NCBI GenBank assembly: GCA_028066695.1
Contig: JALCBG010000002.1
Span: 6,983-70,982, forward strand
DNA length: 64,000 bases
Source: Gammaproteobacteria bacterium
GTDB lineage: Bacteria; Pseudomonadota; Gammaproteobacteria; Arenicellales; Poriferihabitantaceae
Reading direction: 5' to 3'
The stretch's first letter is position 1. Each line of letters starts with the position of its first letter. Made by a program: the position numbers and the translations under genes. Under the pieces are notes generated by a model. The model saw only the letters and a list, made by a program, of their open reading frames with translations, ran no database searches and was not told the DNA's origin. Shown here in pieces: positions 1 through 8,774 of the stretch.

Positions 1-711
1 TCCGATTTATTGCGGAAGTATTTTGAGGGCGAGGGCTTCGCGGTGTCGCAGGCGTTTGACGGCGCGCAGGCGGTGGCGCGCGCCGCCGAAACGAGGTTTG
101 ATGTCATCGTCGCCGATGTGATGATGCCGGTGATGGACGGCTTTGAAGCATTGCGCGCGCTGCGCAAGGCCGGCGACACCCCGGTCATCATGCTGACCGC
201 GCGCGGCGGCGATGTGGACCGCATCGTCGGCCTGGAAATGGGCGCCGACGATTACCTGCCGAAACCGTTTAACCCGCGCGAATTGCTGGCGCGGGTCAAG
301 GCGGTGCTGCGCCGCGCCGAGCCGCGCGCCGGCATGCGCGACAGCATGCGCGGCGACGAGGCGCAACTGGCCGGCGGCGGTTTGGAATTGGATGTGAAAA
401 AACGCAGCGCGCATGCGCGCGGCGCGCCGCTTGCGCTGACCGACGCCGAGTTCGGCGTGCTGGAAATGCTGCTGCGCGCGCGCGGCGAATTGGTCGGCCG
501 CGACGAACTCTCGCTGGGCGCGCTCGGCAAAAAACTGGGGCCGCACGACCGCGGCCTGGACATGCACATCAGCCACCTGCGCAAAAAATTGGACGGCGCA
601 AAAAGCGCCGTGAAAATCGTCACGGTGCGCGGGCGCGGATTTTTTCTGGACGCGCCCGCCGGTGAAAAAGACGGCGGCGGCAAAACCGGCAACGGCAAGA
701 GCGCGAAATAA
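1..711 (+). CDS. OmpR/CpxR-family response regulator, 5' end cut by window edge
   Basis: DNA-binding half of a two-component system, expected to bind promoters when phosphorylated by the adjoining kinase. The open frame runs from base 1 (SDLLRKYFEGEGF), so the start and the first strand with its acidic pocket lie outside the window. The receiver domain shows the phosphoacceptor Asp in VIVADVMMPVMDG, the switch Thr in MLTARG and the conserved Lys in PKPFNP. A winged-helix output domain follows (LTDAEFGVLEMLL to TVRGRGFFLD), then a short Gly/Lys tail. The kinase ATG follows its TAA with no spacing, so they are co-transcribed. CpxR is the nearest family by domain type and gene order; the signal cannot be read from sequence. 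Confidence 0.9.
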   Translation, partial: SDLLRKYFEGEGFAVSQAFDGAQAVARAAETRFDVIVADVMMPVMDGFEALRALRKAGDTPVIMLTARGGDVDRIVGLEMGADDYLPKPFNPRELLARVKAVLRRAEPRAGMRDSMRGDEAQLAGGGLELDVKKRSAHARGAPLALTDAEFGVLEMLLRARGELVGRDELSLGALGKKLGPHDRGLDMHISHLRKKLDGAKSAVKIVTVRGRGFFLDAPAGEKDGGGKTGNGKSAK

Positions 712-2040
712 ATGCGCAGCCTGTTCTTCAAAGTCTTCGCGCTGATTTTGTTTTCCGCGGTCGCGCTGTTCACCGCGGCCGCCGCGTTTTTTTATTTTGA
801 CCACGACCACCACGACTTCTTTGAACACGACTACGAAGACGCCTACGAACTCGCCGAAGAGGCGGTGGAAGCCTGGCGCGAGGACGGCTTGGAGGGGCTG
901 GAGAGCGAAATCCGCGGGCTGCGGCGGCACGGCGTGCGCGCGTTTTTGATGGACGCCGACGGGCGCGCCATCGGCCGCCGCCTGCCGCGCGCGCTGCGCG
1001 CGCGCATCACGCGGTACCCGCAGACCATTGAGGATGTGGAAACATCGCGCGGCATCGTCGCGCTGCGCGCGCTGCGCCTTGATGTGGACGGGCGGCTGTA
1101 TCACTTTGTGCTGGCGGCACGCCCCGAAGCGCGCGCGCCGTTTTTCAGCGGCGGCCGCCTGCTGCTGCCGCTGACGGTGATCGCGCTCGCCAGTTTGCTG
1201 ATCAGTTTATTGATCACGCGCCCGCTCGGCGGGCTGAAGGCCGCGACCGCGCGTTTTTCCGGCGGAAATTTGTCGGCGCGCGCGCCGGCCGCGCTCACCG
1301 GGCGCAACGACGCGTTCGGCGAACTCGCGCGCGAGTTTGACCGCATGAGCGAGCGCATTGAAAAACTGGTCGGCGGCCACCGCCGCCTGCTGCGCGATGT
1401 CTCGCATGAACTGCGCTCGCCGCTGTCGCGCATGCAGGTCGCGGCGACGCTGCTGGAGGACAAATCCGGCGCGGCCGGCGAAGTGGAGCGCATTCAAACC
1501 GAAATTCGCCGCCTTGACGAAATGATCGCGCAGTTGCTGTCGCTGACGCGGCTGCAGGCCGGCGCGCAGGTTTTGGAGCGCGCCGAATTGGATCTGGCCG
1601 AATTGCTGCGGCGCGTGGCGCGCGACGCGGCCTACGAATTCGCCGCGCAGAACAAGCGCGTTGAGGTGCGCGGCGGCGCGCTGCGCATTCGCGCCGACGC
1701 CGCGAGTTTGCGCAGCGCGTTTGAAAATGTGATTCGCAACGCGCTGCGCTACGCGAAATCGTCGGTGGAAGTGGAGGCGCGCGCCGGCGTACGCGGCGAA
1801 GCGGAGGTGCAAATTCGCGACGACGGGCCCGGCGTGCCGCGCGCCGAATTGCGCCGCATTTTTGACGCGTTCCACCGCCCCGACCCGTCGCGCAGCGCGG
1901 CCAGCGGCGGCGCCGGCATCGGCCTGGCCATCGCCAAAGGCGCGGTGGAGGCGCACCGCGGAAGCATCTTTGCGGACAATTTGGACGGCGACGGCGGCGG
2001 CGGCGGACTGGTGGTGACCGTCCGCCTGCCGCGCGGATAA
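712..2040 (+). CDS. Sensor histidine kinase with His/Asp-rich periplasmic sensor (CpxA-like)
   Basis: Inner-membrane kinase partner of the preceding regulator, 442 residues. Segments in order: membrane helix about residues 8-28; periplasmic sensor of about 115 residues opening with FDHDHHDFFEHDYED; second helix (LLLPLTVIALASLLISLLI); HAMP linker; dimerisation domain with the phosphorylated His232 in DVSHELRSPLSR; ATPase domain with N box (NVIRNALRYA), G1 (DDGPGVP) and G2 (GGAGIGLAIAKG). The dense His/Asp cluster beside the membrane suggests metal sensing, which is inference. The downstream Spy/CpxP-like gene fits an envelope-stress or metal-stress circuit. Start is the ATG directly abutting the regulator stop codon. 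Confidence 0.92.
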   Translation: MRSLFFKVFALILFSAVALFTAAAAFFYFDHDHHDFFEHDYEDAYELAEEAVEAWREDGLEGLESEIRGLRRHGVRAFLMDADGRAIGRRLPRALRARITRYPQTIEDVETSRGIVALRALRLDVDGRLYHFVLAARPEARAPFFSGGRLLLPLTVIALASLLISLLITRPLGGLKAATARFSGGNLSARAPAALTGRNDAFGELAREFDRMSERIEKLVGGHRRLLRDVSHELRSPLSRMQVAATLLEDKSGAAGEVERIQTEIRRLDEMIAQLLSLTRLQAGAQVLERAELDLAELLRRVARDAAYEFAAQNKRVEVRGGALRIRADAASLRSAFENVIRNALRYAKSSVEVEARAGVRGEAEVQIRDDGPGVPRAELRRIFDAFHRPDPSRSAASGGAGIGLAIAKGAVEAHRGSIFADNLDGDGGGGGLVVTVRLPRG

Positions 2041-2077
2041 ATTACATGATCTTTACAAAATGTTTCCCCAGATTTAC
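2041..2077. promoter_or_regulatory. Helically phased TTTAC-type half-sites upstream of the Spy-like gene
   Basis: ATTAC at 2041, TTTAC at 2052, a weaker TTTCC at 2063 and TTTAC at 2073 sit 10-11 bases apart on one face of the helix, just after the kinase stop. The complement of TTTAC is GTAAA, the known CpxR half-site. OmpR-family regulators bind tandem direct repeats with this period. Likely a binding site for the adjacent regulator controlling the Spy-like gene; inferred. Confidence 0.45.
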
Positions 2078-2103
2078 CGGCGCGGTCCGCATGATTCGCT
2101 CCG

Positions 2104-2126
2104 GCGCCGCGGGAAGGCCGCGGCGC
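2104..2126 (+). terminator. GC-rich hairpin between kinase and Spy-like gene
   Basis: Perfect 9-bp arms (GCGCCGCGG / CCGCGGCGC) with a 5-base loop, followed a few bases later by a short T run (ACTTTTCC). It could end or attenuate the kinase transcript before the Spy-like gene. The weak T run makes a strong terminator unlikely. Confidence 0.4.
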
Positions 2127-2188
2127 ATGCACTTTTCCATTCACAATTCTTTCCACCACAACCCATCCATTACCGAGGAAAATTCCCG

Positions 2189-2695
2189 ATGAAAAGCGAC
2201 ACCAAAAACCCCGCAGGCAAAAAGAAATGGCTGTTCGCCGCGCTCGGCGCCGCCGCGCTGGCCGCGGCGGCAATCCCGGCGTTGCCGCTGCATGCCGGCG
2301 CGTTCGGCTGGGGCGGACACCGCGACCACAACCACGGCATCGCCATGCTGTCCGACCGCGCCATAGAGCGTTTTTCCAAGCGCCTGAAACTCAACGACGA
2401 GCAGCGCGCCGCGCTTTTTGCGGCCGCCGACGAAGTGCGCCCGAAGATGCGCGCCGCGCGCGACCAACTGCGCGCGGCGCGGCGCGCGCTGCGCGAGTTT
2501 GACCCGAACGCGCCGGACTACGACGGCAAAGTCGCCGCGCTGGCGAAAACCAACGGCGAAATGGCCGCGGAAGTGACCACACTGATCGCCGGCATGAAAG
2601 CGACGCTGTTTGAAGTGCTGAACGACGAACAGGAACGGCGGCTCGCGCGAATGGTCGCGCGCTTTGACGACGACGATGACGACGATGACTACTAA
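2189..2695 (+). CDS. Spy/CpxP-family periplasmic protein with Asp-rich tail
   Basis: Predicted periplasmic chaperone or stress modulator, 168 residues. The chosen ATG lies shortly after a GAGGAAA ribosome site; an in-frame opening further upstream lacks one. A basic N-terminus and hydrophobic stretch (LFAALGAAALAAAAIPALPLHA) form the signal peptide. The mature part opens with a His-rich patch (HRDHNHG), carries an LTxxQ-type motif (LNDEQRAALF), is almost entirely helical, has a second DEQERR motif near its end and closes with a run of eight Asp. His and Asp clusters at both ends suggest metal binding, as in ZraP-type relatives. Its position after a two-component pair mirrors cpxRA-cpxP. Confidence 0.82.
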   Translation: MKSDTKNPAGKKKWLFAALGAAALAAAAIPALPLHAGAFGWGGHRDHNHGIAMLSDRAIERFSKRLKLNDEQRAALFAAADEVRPKMRAARDQLRAARRALREFDPNAPDYDGKVAALAKTNGEMAAEVTTLIAGMKATLFEVLNDEQERRLARMVARFDDDDDDDDY

Positions 2696-2709
2696 CTGAG
2701 GCGGTGAGG

Positions 2710-2753
2710 CCGCGAAGCGCGCGCCACAAAGCACAAAACCGCGCGCTTCGCGG
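2710..2753 (+). terminator. Terminator hairpin after the Spy-like gene
   Basis: Perfect 14-bp inverted repeat (CCGCGAAGCGCGCG paired with CGCGCGCTTCGCGG) with a 16-base loop, starting 14 bases after the stop codon and followed by CCATTTTCC. Likely ends the two-component/Spy operon ahead of the surface-protein gene. Confidence 0.6.
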
Positions 2754-2894
2754 AACTCCATTTTCCACCGGATGTTCCGCCGGATGTTTTTGATTTTGCG
2801 AAAAAACTTTTTTTCCGAACAACGCACACCCCCCGTTTTTTTTGCTATATTTGGAAAACTGATTTTTCACCAAATCCCGAAGAGGCAGCCGAAC

Positions 2895-5800
2895 ATGAAC
2901 ATGGCTACGGCAAAAGTTGAAAAGCAATCGGTTTTTTCGCCCCCCAAGCCGGCAATGACCGGCGCGCGGTTTTTTGCGGCGCTTCGCCCGGCGCGGTTTT
3001 TCGCGCATGTATTTGCGCTTGCCATGCTGGCCGCGCCGTTTGCGGCGCAGGCGCAGACTTTCGGCGACAAAACCGTCACCTTGGGCAGGGACAGCATCCA
3101 CATAGAATGGACATGGAACGGCGACGAACCGGACTATTTTGAAGTCCGGGTGCAAGCGGAGTGGGAATACAATCTGCTGATACGGGGATACTACCAATAC
3201 ACCTCGGCAATCCCGCCGGTGTCCTGGGCCAGCGTCGCCAACAGCCAACTCGGACCGAGTGATTTGAGGAAGAGCTGGGTGCGTGTTGAAAAGCACATAC
3301 GCGAATTCAGGGCAGTTCCGCTGACGCCGGGGCTCTCCTACCGCTTGGAATACCGCGGATGCGTCAACTCAGCCGAGCATGATGAATTTTGCTACTCAAC
3401 ATCCAGCGAGCACAACCTCGTCCCCGGCATTCCGTTCAAGCCGACCGCGCTGGAATCCAGCGGCAAAAAAGACGGGTTTCGGCTTGGCTGGACCAAGAGC
3501 GGCGACAACGGCTTTGCGCTCACCGGCCACCAGGTGCGCTACAAGGAAGTCACCGCCGAAGATCCCAACCCCGATTTGACTTCCGGCGCGACTACGGCCT
3601 GGTTCGGCGCCGATGCGCATGCCGCGTTCACCGCCGAAACGCACGGCATCATCCTCGGCAAGTCCTACGATTTGCAGGTGCGCGCGCGCAACATTCAGGG
3701 CGTCAGCGGATGGTCGGATACGGTGCGGGCGACCGCCGAAAAAAACAGCGCGCCTCCGAAATTCGCCGCGCCGGCAATCGACAACACCGGCGCCCTCCGC
3801 TCGCTTCAGGTCGGGTGGGGCGGGGATTTTGATGTCGCCGGAAAACACGGCGCGAAACCGGGCGGCATTCAGATTCGCTGGGCGGCGAAATCGGAGCCGA
3901 ACACTTTCATCAACGAGGGCGGCGCAAACGGCCGGACGGTCGGGCAACTGGTCAGTTTCACCATTGAAAACATGCGCGTGGACGACTACCTGGTGCAGGT
4001 GCGCCCGTTTCACGAGGACGCCGAAGACACCGAATGGTCGGACGCGGCGGAGGCCCGGCCGCGCGGCTCCACGGTGAACACGCTGTCGCAGTTGTCGCTT
4101 TCCGACGGAAGGTGGCCGCTGCGCCCGGGATTCGCCGCGAACAACATGGCATACACGGCGACCGTCGGCGCCGGCGTTACCGCGGTCACGTTGCGCGCCG
4201 CGCCGACCCACTCGGTCGCCGCCATGCGCGCCGGCGGCGAGGCGCTGCAAACCGGCATCGCCAAAGAAATCGCGGTCGGCGAAAAAGGCACGGTGACCGG
4301 CATCAGCGTGGAAGTCACCCCCGAAGACGGCGCGCCGCTCACCACCTACAACATCGCGGTGACCCGCCCCGACGCGTCGGATGACGCGAAACTGTCGGCG
4401 CTTTCGCTGTCGCATGGAACGCTGTCGCCGGCATTTTCCGCCGACACCACCACATACGCGGCAACCGTCGCCGGCACCGTCACCGGCGTGCGGGTTACGC
4501 CGACGCTCAACGCGCCCAATCTGGCGACTCTGCATGTCAGCGGGCGCGCGCTGGCAAGCGGCGCGCAAAGCCTGCGCCAGGCGCTTTCTCCGACCACCAC
4601 GACCACGGATATTCTGATAGTGGTCACCGCCGAAGACGGCGTGACCACCAAGACTTACACCGTTACGGTGACGCGCCCCGCGCCCGGGCGCAGCAGCGAC
4701 GCGACCTTGCTGTCGGCGGTGTTTCGCGGCGCCGGCGGCGAGGCGCTGGCGATGAAACCGGCGTTTTCCGCCTCGGTTACCTCGTATTACCTGGCGGTGC
4801 CGTCGACCACCGCGCGTTTCACCGCGACCGCCAGCGCCACCCACCCGGCGGCGGGCATGCGCTACGCCTATACGTCGGCCGACGCAGTCGGTCTCGGCAC
4901 GCGCGCGCTGGCCGATGAAGGGACGACCGGGGTGTTGGATCTGAAACGGTTTGTCACCGCCGGTATTCGCCTGGTGGAAAACCAGTTCCAAATCACCGTA
5001 ACGCCGGAAGACACCAGCGCCACGGCGCGGGTCTACAAGTTCACGCTGGTGCGCGGCGAAGGCGCGCCGTCGGCGCCGCGCATTACGCGGACGCTCGAGC
5101 GCACGCGCGGAGTCGCGCTGCAGTGGGAGGCGCCGGCCGCGGGCGCCATCGGCTCGGACATCAGCGGCTACCGTTACCGCTGGTCCAACGACGCCGACCC
5201 CGGCTGGGAGAGCGCCGGCGGCGCGGACGGCGCGGTCATTCCGGACAGCGCGGATTTGCTGCAGTTCACGCTGACCGGACTCGCCGGCAACACCGCGCAC
5301 ACGCTGCAACTCGCCGCGGAAAACGCCTCCGGAACCGGCGCATGGTCGGAGTCGGTTTCGTTTCGGCCGCTGGCGGTGCAGTCGGGCGAGCCGACCGCGA
5401 TCACGCTGCGCGAAGCGCACAACGAGTTGCGCCTGTCGTGGGGCGCGCCGGGCGCCGGCACGCCGACCGAATACAAAGTGCGCTGGGCGCGGGGCGCCGG
5501 CTCCACCAACTGGATCAACACCGGCAACGCGGCCGGCGTCTCGGCCGGCGCCGCCCGCCAATACACGATCACGCAACTGGGCAGGGACTCGGAATACGAA
5601 GTGCAGGTCGGCGCGCGCGTCGGCTCCACGGTCACCTGGAGCGGCTCGGTGTCCGGCCGGCCGCGGGCGCCGCGCGACATCTCCTGCGCCGAGTTCTGCG
5701 ACGAAAACAATGTCAACACCCTGCGCACCTGCACGCGCCCGCTGGCGGTCACGCCGGCCTTTGACGAACAGACTTTCAGCGCCTATTCGGTCTTCGCGCC

Positions 5801-7796
5801 GTTTGAGAGCGATGTCATTCGCATTCGGTCGTGCACCAGCAGCGGCGCATCATTCGTCGCCGGGCACGACGGCGGAAGCATCACGGCGGGAAGCGGTGTC
5901 TACGCCGCGGGCACCCTGACGCTGCAGGTCGGCGCGCCGCGGGAAATCCGCCTCAAAGCCTTCGGCGCCGCCGAGGACGCCTACACCTTCACGCTGACGC
6001 GCGGCACCGACTCGCGGCTTTCCGCGCTCGCGGTCTCGCCGGGCGAATTGAAGCCGGCGTTTGACCCGTCGCAATTGGAGTACACGGTGGACCTCGCCTA
6101 CAACGTCAGCAGCGTAACGGTTACGCCGAGCATCTCCACGGCGGGCCTGCGCCTGCGCGTGGAAGGCGCCGCGCATGCCAGCGGGCGGGCAAGCCCGTCG
6201 TTTCCGCTGGAGATCGGCCAGCCGCGCACCATTGCGATTTCGGTCGCCGGCGCCGACAACACGCGGGTGTACCGGGTGACGGTAACGCGCGTGCCGCTGC
6301 CGGATTTGCGGTTCACCGCGAATGCGCCGAGGCAAACCGTGGTCAACTCGGGCGGGGCGATTTCGCCGATCGTTTTTTCGGAGGTCGTGGAAAGCAGCGG
6401 CACGCCGCCTTTCCGCTACGTCCTGTTGCGGGAAGGCGGCGGCCTGCCGGCCGGCCTGCGCTTCACCGAAAACACCCGCACGCTGTCCGGCACGCCGCGC
6501 CTGGCCTCCGGAAGCGTTACCTACACGCTGAACTACATCGCGACCGACAGCGGCAATCCGCGCCTCACCGGAGCGCAAGCCACCCAACTGGTGGTCTCCA
6601 CGCCGCTGGTGTTCACCGAAGCCGCGCCGGCCGAATTGCTGTTCACCTACGCCGTGGCCGGAAGCGCCACCCTGCCCGCGGTCTCCGGCGGAGTCGGCAA
6701 CTATGCCTATGAACTGCGCGGCGAAAGCCTGCCGCCCGGGCTGACTTTTGACGCGAACACCCGCGCGCTCGCCGGCACGCCGGAGCGCTCGGTAACCCGC
6801 GCCATCTCCTACCGCGCGCGCGACGCCGGCGGCTCGGTGGCGCGCGCCGACATATCGCTGCGCGTGCGCGCGGCGCGCGCCGCCAAGCCGAATGTGCGCG
6901 CGGCCGGCGCCAACGCTTCCATTCAACTGAACTGGCTGGAGCCGAGCATCGCCGAGGCCGGCGGCGAGGCGCCGAGCGGCTACCGCCTCAGGTGGGCGAA
7001 AAGCGCCGCCTCCACGGCCTACCTCAACAGCGGCGGCGCTTCCGGCGCCGAGGTGAAAACCACCTCCCACACCATCACCGGCCTGGACAACGGCGACGAA
7101 TACCGCGTTGAAGTCGCCGCCGTCAACGGCGCCGGCGCCGGCGCGTGGAGCGATCCGGCGACGGCCACGCCGAGCGCGACCGCGCTGTCTTTCGTCTCAC
7201 AGCAGGCCGACATGTTTCTGGAGGCCAATGTCCTGCACCTGGCACTGGATTTGCCGGTGGCGCAGGGCGGCACCACGCCGTATGTGTACAGCATGAGCGC
7301 CCTGCCCTCCGGCCTGGACTTCACCGCGTCCCCGTCTCCGCCCGACATAGGGAATACGCCGAACACGCCCGGCGCGTTTCCGGTCACTTATACCGTGACC
7401 GACGCCGCCGGCGCGAGCGTTTCGCAGCGCTTCACCATCAACGTCATCGCAAAGTTCGGGTTGAATGTGGACGCCGACACGCCCCAAAGCCGGGTATTCA
7501 GCGCAACCGTGCAGGACGGCATTCTCATCGCGCGGTACCTGATGGGCGTGCGCGGCGCGGCGCTGGTTGCCGGGCAAAGCGGAGCCGTCCCGTCCGACCT
7601 CGCCGCCTACATTCAAACAATGGTGGACGCCGGCGCGGCCGATGTGGACGGCGACGGCGATTCCGACGGCATTGACGGGATTTTGATCGCGCGCCACCTC
7701 ATCGGCCTGCGCGGAGACGCGCTGGTCAAAGACATGGAAGACGCGCGCGCCTTCGTGGTCGAGCGCAACATCGCGCGCAAGTTCAAAAACCTCTAG
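2895..7796 (+). CDS. Large secreted multidomain protein (Fn3, cadherin-like, putative-Ig repeats, dockerin-like tail)
   Basis: 1633-residue predicted surface or secreted protein of unknown binding partner. Start is the ATG at 2895 with AGAGG nine bases upstream. The signal peptide has a long n-region and ends at ...PFAAQAQ (about residue 53). Rough domain order: three fibronectin-III-like repeats (56-393); three cadherin-like beta-sandwich repeats with the recurring YxxTVTRP ending (394-722); two Fn3 (723-926); two more cadherin-like units, the first with four Cys (927-1134); two putative-Ig repeats with LPxGLxF...GTP signatures (1135-1326); one Fn3; a third putative-Ig unit; and a C-terminal dockerin-like pair (1518-1633). 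The second EF-hand of that pair is intact (DVDGDGDSDGIDG), the first degenerate. Adhesion or polymer binding is inference. Confidence 0.8.
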   Translation: MNMATAKVEKQSVFSPPKPAMTGARFFAALRPARFFAHVFALAMLAAPFAAQAQTFGDKTVTLGRDSIHIEWTWNGDEPDYFEVRVQAEWEYNLLIRGYYQYTSAIPPVSWASVANSQLGPSDLRKSWVRVEKHIREFRAVPLTPGLSYRLEYRGCVNSAEHDEFCYSTSSEHNLVPGIPFKPTALESSGKKDGFRLGWTKSGDNGFALTGHQVRYKEVTAEDPNPDLTSGATTAWFGADAHAAFTAETHGIILGKSYDLQVRARNIQGVSGWSDTVRATAEKNSAPPKFAAPAIDNTGALRSLQVGWGGDFDVAGKHGAKPGGIQIRWAAKSEPNTFINEGGANGRTVGQLVSFTIENMRVDDYLVQVRPFHEDAEDTEWSDAAEARPRGSTVNTLSQLSLSDGRWPLRPGFAANNMAYTATVGAGVTAVTLRAAPTHSVAAMRAGGEALQTGIAKEIAVGEKGTVTGISVEVTPEDGAPLTTYNIAVTRPDASDDAKLSALSLSHGTLSPAFSADTTTYAATVAGTVTGVRVTPTLNAPNLATLHVSGRALASGAQSLRQALSPTTTTTDILIVVTAEDGVTTKTYTVTVTRPAPGRSSDATLLSAVFRGAGGEALAMKPAFSASVTSYYLAVPSTTARFTATASATHPAAGMRYAYTSADAVGLGTRALADEGTTGVLDLKRFVTAGIRLVENQFQITVTPEDTSATARVYKFTLVRGEGAPSAPRITRTLERTRGVALQWEAPAAGAIGSDISGYRYRWSNDADPGWESAGGADGAVIPDSADLLQFTLTGLAGNTAHTLQLAAENASGTGAWSESVSFRPLAVQSGEPTAITLREAHNELRLSWGAPGAGTPTEYKVRWARGAGSTNWINTGNAAGVSAGAARQYTITQLGRDSEYEVQVGARVGSTVTWSGSVSGRPRAPRDISCAEFCDENNVNTLRTCTRPLAVTPAFDEQTFSAYSVFAPFESDVIRIRSCTSSGASFVAGHDGGSITAGSGVYAAGTLTLQVGAPREIRLKAFGAAEDAYTFTLTRGTDSRLSALAVSPGELKPAFDPSQLEYTVDLAYNVSSVTVTPSISTAGLRLRVEGAAHASGRASPSFPLEIGQPRTIAISVAGADNTRVYRVTVTRVPLPDLRFTANAPRQTVVNSGGAISPIVFSEVVESSGTPPFRYVLLREGGGLPAGLRFTENTRTLSGTPRLASGSVTYTLNYIATDSGNPRLTGAQATQLVVSTPLVFTEAAPAELLFTYAVAGSATLPAVSGGVGNYAYELRGESLPPGLTFDANTRALAGTPERSVTRAISYRARDAGGSVARADISLRVRAARAAKPNVRAAGANASIQLNWLEPSIAEAGGEAPSGYRLRWAKSAASTAYLNSGGASGAEVKTTSHTITGLDNGDEYRVEVAAVNGAGAGAWSDPATATPSATALSFVSQQADMFLEANVLHLALDLPVAQGGTTPYVYSMSALPSGLDFTASPSPPDIGNTPNTPGAFPVTYTVTDAAGASVSQRFTINVIAKFGLNVDADTPQSRVFSATVQDGILIARYLMGVRGAALVAGQSGAVPSDLAAYIQTMVDAGAADVDGDGDSDGIDGILIARHLIGLRGDALVKDMEDARAFVVERNIARKFKNL

Positions 7797-7864
7797 CGCC
7801 GCCGCGCGCATTCGGGTATCATGCGCGCGTTGTGATTGGAATTTGATGCCCGCGGGAGATTGAA

Positions 7865-8761
7865 ATGGAAACGGAAATGGAAATGAACGGCAAAGCGCGC
7901 GCCGCGGCAAAACCGGCGGCGGCAAATTTGGCGCGCGCGGCGCGCGTGTTTTTCGCGCTCTTTTTCACGCTGTGCTGCGCGGCGCGCGCGCAATCCGCGC
8001 CCCCCGAGGTTTTTCTTTTGCAAACCTACGACGGCACGCAGGATGTGCGCGGCTGGGTCATGAGCGAAAAATTGGACGGCGTGCGCGGCGTCTGGGACGG
8101 CGCGCAACTGCGCAGCCGCAACGGCAATCCGCTGCATGCGCCGGCGTGGTTCACGCGCGGCTTTCCGCCTTTCGCGCTGGACGGCGAATTGTGGACGGCG
8201 CGCGGCGATTTTGAAAACATCGTCTCCACGGTGCGCGCGCGCTCGTCCGGCGACAAGTGGCGGCGCATCACCTACCAGGTGTTTGAAGTCCCGCGCCAGC
8301 CCGGCGGACTGCGCCGGCGGCTCTCGGTGCTCGCCGACTACCTCGCCGCGCATCCGCACCCGCATATCAAAATCATCCGCCAAACCGCGGTGCGCGACGC
8401 CGAACACCTGCGCGAATTCCTCGCCGAAGTTACCGCGGCCGGCGGCGAGGGAGTGGTGGTGCGCGATCCGAACACGCCCTACCGCGCCGGCCGCCTCGCC
8501 TCGGCGCTGAAAGTCAAAACGCATTTTGACGCCGAATGCGAAGTGAAAAAAATTCTGCCGGGCCGCGGCAAATACCGCGGCATGATGGGCGCGCTGCAGT
8601 GCGAAATGGCGGACGGCCGCCTTGTCAAAGTCGGAAGCGGTTTCACCGACGCGATGCGCGCCGCGCCGCCGCCGCCCGGTGAAGTGATCACTTTCAAATA
8701 TTACGGCCGCACCGCGAGCGGCGCGCCGCGCTTCCCGGTGTATTTGCGGAAGCGAAAATAA
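7865..8761 (+). CDS. Secreted ATP-dependent DNA ligase, Lig E type
   Basis: Minimal ATP-dependent DNA ligase of 298 residues, predicted to act in the periplasm. The adenylated lysine is K69 in SEKLDGVRG. Further nucleotidyltransferase motifs are FALDGELW, EGVVVRDP and LKVK, followed by a compact OB domain ending FPVYLRKRK. There are no added DNA-binding domains, typical of Lig E. An N-terminal hydrophobic segment (VFFALFFTLCCAARAQS) looks like a signal peptide. Start is an ATG with GGGAG upstream; two further in-frame ATGs follow within 18 bases. Family members have been linked to handling of extracellular DNA; the role here is inferred from secretion alone. No competence gene is adjacent. 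Confidence 0.88.
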   Translation: METEMEMNGKARAAAKPAAANLARAARVFFALFFTLCCAARAQSAPPEVFLLQTYDGTQDVRGWVMSEKLDGVRGVWDGAQLRSRNGNPLHAPAWFTRGFPPFALDGELWTARGDFENIVSTVRARSSGDKWRRITYQVFEVPRQPGGLRRRLSVLADYLAAHPHPHIKIIRQTAVRDAEHLREFLAEVTAAGGEGVVVRDPNTPYRAGRLASALKVKTHFDAECEVKKILPGRGKYRGMMGALQCEMADGRLVKVGSGFTDAMRAAPPPPGEVITFKYYGRTASGAPRFPVYLRKRK

Positions 8762-8774
8762 CCGCGGAAGCGCG

